Shown one piece after another: positions 4,610 through 9,936 of a stretch of 9,936 bases of DNA. The first letter of the stretch is position 1; the number at the start of each line of letters is the position of its first letter. Both the position numbers and the translations under genes were made by a program. Source of the stretch: Balneolales bacterium (GTDB taxonomy: Bacteria > Bacteroidota > Rhodothermia > Balneolales > Natronogracilivirgulaceae); NCBI GenBank assembly GCA_007135895.1, contig SLHZ01000283.1:1-9936 (forward strand), given 5' to 3'. Under the pieces are notes generated by a model. The model saw only the letters and a list, made by a program, of their open reading frames with translations, searched no databases and was not told the origin of the DNA.

Positions 4610-6894
4610 AATTTCATAGTCAATCAGGATTCGGTTTAACCGGAGGGATTATCAGTACCCTGTTACTTTTATTCATCGTCCCTGCAACAATGGCTGCTCC
4701 GCAAGAAGCACTTCTTGGTGAAAGTGCAGCTATTGCTTCTGCTGGCTCAACGGAAACACTTCGTGGTGAGATCCTGGCAGCTGATACCGGAGAGCCCATA
4801 CCAGGCGCCTCGATTCTTGTATTTGAACATGAGCTGGGTGCGGCGGCCGATGCCGATGGTGTTTTCTTCTTTCCCGATATGACAGCCGGCAGTTATACAC
4901 TAACGATCCGTGCCGTCGGATTCCGGCCGAAAACGGTCGAAATCCGGCACCCGGGATACGGTCTGGTTTCGATTCGCCTGGAACCTGTCATACTGGAAGG
5001 CGAAGAGATCATCCTGACAGGATCACCACTTGGCCGGGGGATCCGTTATCAGCCGGCACAGGCGTTGAACAGAGCGGTATTGCAGCAAAAAGCCGCACCC
5101 AGTCTGGGGGAAATACTGGACGGTAACCCGGGGGTGTCCGTTCGCACTTTCGGTTCAGCCCCTGCGAGGCCGGTTATCCGTGGCATGGATGGTGAACGTG
5201 TGCTGATCCTGCAGAATGGCGAACGCATGGGCGATCTCTCGGGTACGGCTGTGGATCATGCCGTAGCGCTTGATCCGCTCTCGATGGATCGTGTGGAGGT
5301 CATCCGCGGTCCGGCCAGTCTTCTTTACGGATCCAGTGCCATTGGAGGGGTGGTAAATCTTTTCAGCTACGACATGCCCAGGGAATGGGAAGGAGGAGCC
5401 TCGGGGTCTTTGGCTTCGCACCTGGCTACGGTAAACGATATGGGATCCGGGCTTGTCAGGATACAGCATGGCTGGGACCGGTTTGCACTTTCCGGCAGGG
5501 TTATCTACCGTCAGGGAGGTGATATTCGAACTCCGGACGGCAGGTTGCCCGATACCGCGCTTAACAATTTGAGTTACAGCACCGGAATGGGCTACCGTAC
5601 CGGCCGCTTCGAAACCGGACTCTCTTTCACCGGTATGGATTACACCTATGGTCTTCCGGAAGCCATCGATGATCCGGATGAAAAAGTTGAGATTCGGATG
5701 AGCCGGGTCAACATACAAAACGTTTCCACACTGCAGCTTGGCGGTTTTTTTGAAAACGCGGAACTCAGGATTCAGTACAGTGATTATCACCATGACGAGA
5801 TCGAAACCGAAATCCGTCCCGATGGCAGTGTGGATGAGGACCTTGAGATCTCCTTCGACCAGCGCACCCTGAGCAGCTCTGTTCTGCTGCGTCATCGGCC
5901 TTTGGGCAGGGTGCAGGGAGCTTTGGGGCTGAGCGCAAACAGGACCCACTTGTCTGTTGGCGGCGATGAAGCCCTTACGCCCGATGCGAACAGTTACTTC
6001 CTTGCCGCATATCTCTACGAGGATGTCCGGCTCAACCATGCTCTGACCATGAAAACGGGTGCCCGTCTTGAATTCAAGGAGACTTTTGTCAGGACCAATG
6101 AACTCTTTACAGATGGTGATGCCTTTGAGGACAGGTCCGACCTGATTTTTTCCGGGGCTCTGGGACTCAGTTATTCGCCTGTCAGTAATTGGCAAGCCGG
6201 TTTGCACATTGCAAGGGCTTTTCGGACACCCGGTGTTGAGGAGCTTTATTCCGATGCTCCGCATCTGGCTGCCGGTTCTTATGATATCGGAGATCCCACG
6301 CTGGGCAATGAAATAAGTCACGGAGCCGATTTTTTCCTGAAATACAGATCGCACCGCTTGTCCGGTGAGCTATCGCTTTTTGCCAATTGGATCGACAACT
6401 ACATCAACTTTTCGCCGACAGGTATGATCCACGAACCTTCCGGACTCCCGGTCTTTCAATACGGATCATCAGATGCCCTTCTCTATGGATTCGAACTTCA
6501 GGCCAATATGGCTCTGACCGATCAACTGCTGGCGAATATCGGGTTTGACTACGTGAGAGGCAAAGAGAGAACCGGAGACCGGCTCAACCTGCCTTTTATA
6601 CCGCCTTACCGTACGCACCTTTCCATGATGTATGACACCGGAAAATGGTGGTTCGGACCCCGGCTCAGGTTAACTGGTACTCAGAACAAGGTGGCGCCCA
6701 ACGAAGAATCAACCGATGGTTATTACCTGGTCGGTTTGGATGCCGGCTGCCGTTTCCGGCACGGACTCTCACTGGCGTTGCGGGCCGACAATCTGCTCAA
6801 TGAACGCTATCGTGATCATCTCAGCAGGGTGGAAGACCGGAATAATCCGATGCCGGGACGCAATATCAACATCATGCTGCGATGGGATTTCTGA
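4606..6894 (+). CDS. ZnuD-like TonB-dependent outer-membrane receptor with N-terminal carboxypeptidase-regulatory-like domain
   Basis: This is an outer-membrane active transporter of 762 aa. It has a signal peptide (1-30, ending ATMA), a carboxypeptidase-regulatory-like domain (about 52-127, GEILAADTGEPIPGASILVF to VGFRPKTVEI) and a TonB-box-like EEIILTGSP (about 133-141). The plug (about 145-255) carries PVIRGMDGERVLILQNGE, DHAVALDPLSMDRVEVIRGPASLLYGS and AIGGVVN. The barrel runs to a terminal WDF. The plug wording with DHAVA.DPL, the barrel segment RVQGALGLSANRTHLSVGGDEA and the end NPMPGRNINIMLRWDF resemble the ZnuD metal-receptor group. A SDYHHDE stretch (392-398) could offer metal ligands. 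Cobalt or nickel is plausible from the adjacent CbiMQO genes, zinc from homology; the substrate is not settled. It converges on the btuB-like gene. Confidence 0.9.
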   Translation: MKFHSQSGFGLTGGIISTLLLLFIVPATMAAPQEALLGESAAIASAGSTETLRGEILAADTGEPIPGASILVFEHELGAAADADGVFFFPDMTAGSYTLTIRAVGFRPKTVEIRHPGYGLVSIRLEPVILEGEEIILTGSPLGRGIRYQPAQALNRAVLQQKAAPSLGEILDGNPGVSVRTFGSAPARPVIRGMDGERVLILQNGERMGDLSGTAVDHAVALDPLSMDRVEVIRGPASLLYGSSAIGGVVNLFSYDMPREWEGGASGSLASHLATVNDMGSGLVRIQHGWDRFALSGRVIYRQGGDIRTPDGRLPDTALNNLSYSTGMGYRTGRFETGLSFTGMDYTYGLPEAIDDPDEKVEIRMSRVNIQNVSTLQLGGFFENAELRIQYSDYHHDEIETEIRPDGSVDEDLEISFDQRTLSSSVLLRHRPLGRVQGALGLSANRTHLSVGGDEALTPDANSYFLAAYLYEDVRLNHALTMKTGARLEFKETFVRTNELFTDGDAFEDRSDLIFSGALGLSYSPVSNWQAGLHIARAFRTPGVEELYSDAPHLAAGSYDIGDPTLGNEISHGADFFLKYRSHRLSGELSLFANWIDNYINFSPTGMIHEPSGLPVFQYGSSDALLYGFELQANMALTDQLLANIGFDYVRGKERTGDRLNLPFIPPYRTHLSMMYDTGKWWFGPRLRLTGTQNKVAPNEESTDGYYLVGLDAGCRFRHGLSLALRADNLLNERYRDHLSRVEDRNNPMPGRNINIMLRWDF

Positions 6895-6924
6895 TGTAAC
6901 TTACCGGCTGTTTTTTTTGCCGTC

Positions 6925-6998
6925 GCGTTGTTGTTGCTGGTTCGCCAGCCGGATCTTCCGCAGCGTTGTTGTTGCTGGCTCGTCGGCCGGGTCTTGCC
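6925..6998. repeat. 38-bp imperfect repeat with hairpins in the convergent spacer
   Basis: Two copies begin at 6925 and 6963, both with GCGTTGTTGTTGCTGG followed by a GCCGGgTCTT-like end. Each can fold: GCTGG-TTCG-CCAGC at 6936-6949, and GCTGG-CTCG-TCGGC at 6974-6987 where G-U pairs keep the stem. A more degenerate GCCAGCTGG-containing stretch follows near 7023. The spacer (6895-7090) separates two convergent genes. A T8 tract at 6911-6918 has no strong stem before it, so neither gene has a textbook terminator here. Confidence 0.6.
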
Positions 6999-7090
6999 AC
7001 CTGGTAGTTGCCGTTGGTGTTCATGCCAGCTGGTAGCTGTCGCCGACCGGTTCTTTCTTGTTCACCGGGTTTCGGCCCGCATGGTCCCTG

Positions 7091-9049
7091 TCACAGTGCA
7101 ACACGGATTCCTCCTTTGAGCGAAATACCAGCGGTTTGAAAGCCGTACACTTCGGTGAAATCGGTATCCAGGAGATTCCGGACATCGGCAAAGACCGTGG
7201 TGTGCCATGACGGGATCGCGTATTCCGCATAGAGATGAACCAGCGTATACGGGTCGAGCGTCACCTCTTCCTGCATAAAATTCACCGGATTGAAATAAAG
7301 ATCGGATCTGCTGCCGTTGTATTCACCATCAAGACGGATAAGCAGGTGTTCGGTCGCCTGGACTCCGAGGTTCATGCCGATATGGTGCTTCGGTCTTCGG
7401 AGCAAGTTGTTTGTTCGAACCTCCTCGCCACTCTCATCTTTGGTTATCAGTTCACCGTCCGTGTAATTATAGTGAGCACCAAGGCGGGCGGCATTAACAG
7501 GCATCCAGTTGACCGAAAGTTCAAAACCTGAATCGTTCTGGCGGTCGCGATTGACAAAACCGTCCGGGAACGTATAGATGATCAGGTCGTCAATTTCACG
7601 ATTGAAAAACAGGGTGCGCACTTTCAGTGACTGTTGCAGGAGATAGGCCTCCAGACCGGCACTGAGGTAACGGCTTCTCTGAGGATCCAGGTCGGGATTG
7701 GCACCGAAAGGACCGAAGAGCTCATTGAGGGTCGGTGCTTTGAAGCCCGTGGTTGCCGAACCGAAGAGTTTGAGATTCGGCGTGAAATGATACGATGGCG
7801 CGAAACTGTAGGTGTTGTTGCTGCCATATTCGGAGTGGCTGTTCAGGCGGAAGCCGAGTTCGGTCCGGAGTCCGTTCCTTCCCGTCAGGTAGATCGTGGC
7901 ATAAGGGCTGGCGATCCGGGCGTTATGACGGGTTACGGCTTGATCGCCCGGCATGGTGAAATGCTGGTAGTTGAAGCCGCCGAGTATCTTGATGTGGTCA
8001 CCAGTGGCATAACTGCCATAAACATCGGCATTGTGGAAAACACCCTCATAGGCATCTTCACCGAACTGGCTCAGGAAGGTCCGCTCCGTATCGGTGAGGC
8101 TGTAGCCGGCATGAAGATTCAGGTTGTCACGGCGGAATTCGGACCGGAAGCCCGTATGGATCGTTTTCATGGAGAACTCGTTAGCGGCATCCTGAAAAGC
8201 CCCGTCATCGTAGTCACCTTCATAATCGCTGTACATGAAAAAGGGGGTGACCGACAGACCGTCGGCGATCCGGAGATCGATCTTTCCGTGCACGGAATGG
8301 GAGAGGAATCCATCATTGCCGAAAGAGCCGGTTTGATCGGGATCGGCCGCGGCGCTGAAGCCGTCTGTTGATTCCCGCCGGACATCCAGGGTGTACGAGA
8401 TATTATCCCGGAGCGAGCCATGGAGTCCGGCCGACGACTGAAGCGTGTTCCAGGAACCATAAGAAAGCTCACTGGATCCGTTTACGGGTTTGTCACCACC
8501 GCTTTGCGTGATGATATTCACGACACCCGCGATGGCGTCTGTTCCATAGAGGGTGGAGTGGCTGCCCGGAAGGATTTCAATCCGTTCCACATGGCTGAGG
8601 GGCAGCAACCGCAGATCATACGTTCCGCCGGTACCCGATGGATCGTTGATCGGCATGCCATCGATCAGCAGGAGGGTATATTGGCCCGAGGCGCCCTGCA
8701 TGAAAAACGTCTGGGGATTGGCCGGAGAGCCGAAGGCGTCATTAATCCGGATACCGCTCTGCTGGTTCAGAAGTTGTCCGAGATTCCGGCTGCCGTTACG
8801 TGTTATCTCATCCCGGTCGATGATGCGAACCGGTTTGGTCGTTTCACGCAGCGTCAGCGGTATTTTCGACGCGGTGATCACGATCTGGTCCAGTTCAATA
8901 ATCGCTGGGCCAGTCGGGTCAATGGATTCATGCGAGGTTGTGGTTTCGACGCCGGTTTCTGGCGCTAACCCAAGGCTGGCCATTGCAGGCCCCGACATTG
9001 CGTTCAGCAGAACGCACAGGGTAATCAGAAATACTATAGTTTTGCTCAT
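7091..9049 (-). CDS. btuB: BtuB-like TonB-dependent receptor, probable cobalamin/corrinoid uptake
   Basis: This is a 652-aa outer-membrane receptor. It has a signal peptide (1-24, ending AMA) and a TonB box LDQIVITASKI (about 53-63). The plug (about 66-180) shows PVRIIDRDEI, LLNQQSGIRI, LLLIDGMPINDP, HVERIEILPGSHSTLYGTDAIAGVVNIIT, typical of the BtuB/vitamin B12 branch. The barrel ends in GGIRVAL; a terminal Leu instead of the usual aromatic residue is mildly atypical for barrel assembly. The decisive evidence for the substrate is the cobalamin riboswitch in its 5' leader on the same strand. The ATG follows an A-rich stretch (TTGAAACC) with no Shine-Dalgarno. It is expected to be shut down when B12 is plentiful. 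No periplasmic or inner-membrane B12 transporter (BtuF/C/D) is in the window. Confidence 0.92.
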   Translation of the reverse strand: MSKTIVFLITLCVLLNAMSGPAMASLGLAPETGVETTTSHESIDPTGPAIIELDQIVITASKIPLTLRETTKPVRIIDRDEITRNGSRNLGQLLNQQSGIRINDAFGSPANPQTFFMQGASGQYTLLLIDGMPINDPSGTGGTYDLRLLPLSHVERIEILPGSHSTLYGTDAIAGVVNIITQSGGDKPVNGSSELSYGSWNTLQSSAGLHGSLRDNISYTLDVRRESTDGFSAAADPDQTGSFGNDGFLSHSVHGKIDLRIADGLSVTPFFMYSDYEGDYDDGAFQDAANEFSMKTIHTGFRSEFRRDNLNLHAGYSLTDTERTFLSQFGEDAYEGVFHNADVYGSYATGDHIKILGGFNYQHFTMPGDQAVTRHNARIASPYATIYLTGRNGLRTELGFRLNSHSEYGSNNTYSFAPSYHFTPNLKLFGSATTGFKAPTLNELFGPFGANPDLDPQRSRYLSAGLEAYLLQQSLKVRTLFFNREIDDLIIYTFPDGFVNRDRQNDSGFELSVNWMPVNAARLGAHYNYTDGELITKDESGEEVRTNNLLRRPKHHIGMNLGVQATEHLLIRLDGEYNGSRSDLYFNPVNFMQEEVTLDPYTLVHLYAEYAIPSWHTTVFADVRNLLDTDFTEVYGFQTAGISLKGGIRVAL

Positions 9050-9122
9050 GGTTTCAATATCAGAATTTTTGGTTTAACCGATGAGCCTTCGTTAAAAAAG
9101 AGGGGCGATATAGCCGGTGATT

Positions 9123-9265
9123 GCATTAATCGGTCGATCGCATTACTGGTAGAATCACACAATTGGATCAATCGGTCGATCGGATTAACCAGCAGCTCTC
9201 CTTGATCGGGTCTGTCGAGTAAATCGAAGGATCAAGTTGTTCGGATTAATCGTGCGATCGGAATT
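9123..9265. repeat. 23-bp repeat, three spaced copies, in the btuB leader
   Basis: Copies lie at 9123-9145, 9165-9187 and 9243-9265, all in the same orientation. The shared core is AATCGGTCGATCG (AATCGTGCGATCG in the third), flanked by ATTA-like ends. Arms TAATC...GATTA around a CGATCG centre make copies 1 and 2 partly palindromic. Start-to-start distances are 42 and 78 bp. All lie between the riboswitch aptamer and the btuB start, within the transcribed leader. Function unknown: protein-binding sites, RNA hairpins or a small repeat family. Confidence 0.75.
9201..9236 (-). other. Nested hairpin in the btuB leader
   Basis: CTTGATC (9201-9207) pairs with GATCAAG (9230-9236). Inside it TCGA (9215-9218) pairs with TCGA (9224-9227) around a 5-nt loop. 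It lies between the second and third 23-bp repeats and is not followed by a T tract on the minus strand, so it does not look like a terminator. Confidence 0.4.
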
Positions 9266-9334
9266 CTGAAAAAACTGCAACACACCGGTTCTACTTTCCC
9301 GGCCTTTCCTCCGAAAGCCTGAACTGGCTTGCAA

Positions 9335-9525
9335 GCAGGCAGGTCTTCTGACTCGCTCCCTTTCAACCGCCTTCCCATCCCGGATGTTCGGAAAGTCATC
9401 CCGAATATATGGACAGTGGCAAAGAATGATTGAAAGTGTGTATGGAGCTTACAGCTACGGGGATAGTTCCGGATTCACACCGGATTCCCTTTTCATCCCG
9501 AGAAAGCATAAGCGGGAACCTGTTG
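9335..9525 (-). promoter_or_regulatory. Cobalamin riboswitch aptamer controlling btuB
   Basis: On the minus strand the conserved cobalamin-riboswitch parts appear in order. A 5' arm ACAGGTTCCC (near 9514-9524) is followed by the core reading GGGAATCCGGTGTGAATCC, then GGAACTATCCCCGTAGCTG and TAAG (9448-9489). Next comes the B12 box GCCACTG (9414-9420) and the 3' end GAGTCAGAAGACCTGCC (9338-9354), which pairs back to AGGTT. The length of about 190 nt fits the AdoCbl-type family. Ligand binding is expected to reduce btuB expression. No terminator with a U tract directly follows the aptamer, so the expression platform is not obvious. Confidence 0.96.
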
Positions 9526-9532
9526 CGATTCC

Positions 9533-9561
9533 ATGGTAAGCTGAAATTGCCATAATGTCAA
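9533..9561 (-). promoter_or_regulatory. Sigma70-like promoter for the riboswitch-btuB transcript
   Basis: Minus strand: a perfect -35 TTGACA (9556-9561), a 17-nt spacer and a -10 TACCAT (9533-9538, four of six matches). The expected transcription start near 9526 coincides with the first base of the riboswitch aptamer, which independently supports the call. It is not of the Bacteroidota TAnnTTTG type. Confidence 0.65.
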
Positions 9562-9655
9562 TAATAATCTGCCGTAACCGTCCAACCAACAGAGCAATAA
9601 TTCAACAGCAGGTACGACAGGAAATAGCGGATGGGAGGGCTATCTTTCTTCAAAG

Positions 9656-9685
9656 TTGTCATTTTCTCGTAAATAGGGATTTAAT
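9656..9685 (+). promoter_or_regulatory. Possible promoter for the 27-aa ORF
   Basis: TTGTCA (9656-9661), an 18-nt spacer and TTTAAT (9680-9685) each match the sigma70 consensus at five of six positions. Transcription would begin near 9692, almost at the AGGAA ribosome-binding sequence (9693-9697), giving a very short leader. This weakens the call. Confidence 0.25.
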
Positions 9686-9704
9686 TCATTCCAGGAATTC
9701 AAAA

Positions 9705-9788
9705 ATGAATGAACTGGTTGTTCTTCTCATCATCTGGCTTGTATTCCGTTTCATCCGCAAAGTTTTGGATGCCATGGAAATGTTATAG
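9705..9788 (+). CDS. Possible 27-aa single-span membrane micro-protein
   Basis: An ATG 7 nt after AGGAA, one of the few good Shine-Dalgarno sequences in the window, opens a frame for MNELVVLLIIWLVFRFIRKV followed by LDAMEML and a stop. The first 18 or so residues could span the membrane, followed by a short positive segment (RFIRK) and an amphipathic end. The frame stays open upstream to 9555, but that extension has no ribosome-binding site and ordinary, non-hydrophobic content, so the short form is preferred. I do not recognise a family. It is divergent from btuB and could be a chance hydrophobic ORF. Confidence 0.35.
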   Translation: MNELVVLLIIWLVFRFIRKVLDAMEML

Positions 9789-9853
9789 CCCCCAAATAAC
9801 GGGAATACGGTACAAGCCTGATTTAAAATCAATCGTGATAGCGGTGTTGTAAT

Positions 9854-9936
9854 AATTAGGTGCCGTTCTAATTAGGTGCTGTTCTGATTAGGTGCTGTTC
9901 TGATTAGGTGCTGTTCTGATCAGGTGCTGTTCTGAT
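9854..9936. repeat. 16-bp tandem repeat, at least five copies, continuing past the window end
   Basis: Units at 9854, 9870, 9886, 9902 and 9918 have the form GATTAGGTGCTGTTCT. The first two start with A, the first has GCCGTT and the last GATCAGG. The next unit begins at 9934. There are no spacers, and 16 bp is not a multiple of three, so it is unlikely to encode a peptide repeat. Copies are nearly identical, suggesting recent expansion. Confidence 0.92.

Noticed and set aside
5155..6354. 399-aa minus-strand ORF
   Set aside because: Lies fully antisense to the ZnuD-like receptor, whose plug and barrel motifs are clear; the antisense product resembles no family.
6905..6918. Intrinsic terminator at the T8 tract after the ZnuD-like gene
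   Set aside because: No stable stem precedes the T run; only ACCGGCTG with no complementary arm close by.
7634..8371. 245-aa + strand ORF
   Set aside because: Antisense shadow of the btuB-like gene; charged low-complexity product with no recognisable motif.
9085..9125. Terminator in the btuB leader before the T6 tract (minus strand)
   Set aside because: The preceding GGCTATATCGCC has only a 3-bp outer stem with a mismatch; too weak.

Overview
The window is a transition-metal and cobalamin acquisition locus from a Gram-negative bacterium, most likely of the Bacteroidota/Balneolota/Rhodothermota (FCB) side. Supporting signs are two TonB-dependent outer-membrane receptors (one with an N-terminal carboxypeptidase-regulatory-like domain), weak or absent Shine-Dalgarno sequences before most genes, and A-rich start regions. 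The assignment is an inference from style; no marker gene is present.

Left half, + strand, one probable operon (1-4306): the 3' part of a PAS/HisKA_2 sensor kinase, then a cobalt/nickel energy-coupling-factor (ECF) importer made of CbiM (substrate-binding membrane protein), a CbiN/NikL-position periplasmic-plus-membrane protein, CbiQ (T component) and CbiO (ATPase). The NikL-like gene is unusual. Its mature N terminus is predicted to be histidine, its linker holds a 30-bp tandem repeat, and its C-terminal tail is built from a 21-bp tandem repeat encoding a His/Asn/Gln/Lys-rich heptapeptide. The DNA array runs on past the present stop codon. CbiO lacks the usual switch (H-loop) histidine.

Middle, + strand (4307-6894): an AT-rich spacer carries two matched TTAG-N6-CTAA palindromes whose centres are 32 bp apart (candidate metalloregulator operators), a 3 x 19-bp repeat, and a possible 20-codon leader ORF that overlaps the next start as ATGA. 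It precedes a ZnuD-like TonB-dependent receptor, probably for a transition metal. A 196-bp convergent spacer with hairpin-forming 38-bp repeats follows.

Right half, - strand (7091-9561): a BtuB-like TonB receptor is preceded by a long leader. The leader begins at a good sigma70-like promoter and immediately contains a clear cobalamin riboswitch aptamer. About 285 nt separate the aptamer from the start codon and hold competing hairpins and three copies of a 23-bp repeat. Beyond this, on the + strand, are a possible 27-aa membrane micro-protein and a 16-bp tandem array that runs off the window end.

Inferred combined role: the outer-membrane receptors bring free metal (ZnuD-like) and corrinoids (BtuB) into the periplasm, and the CbiM-L-Q-O importer moves cobalt or nickel across the inner membrane. 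BtuB is under B12 feedback and the ZnuD-like gene possibly under a metal repressor. A recurring oddity is that almost every spacer, and one coding region, carries its own unrelated short tandem repeat family.
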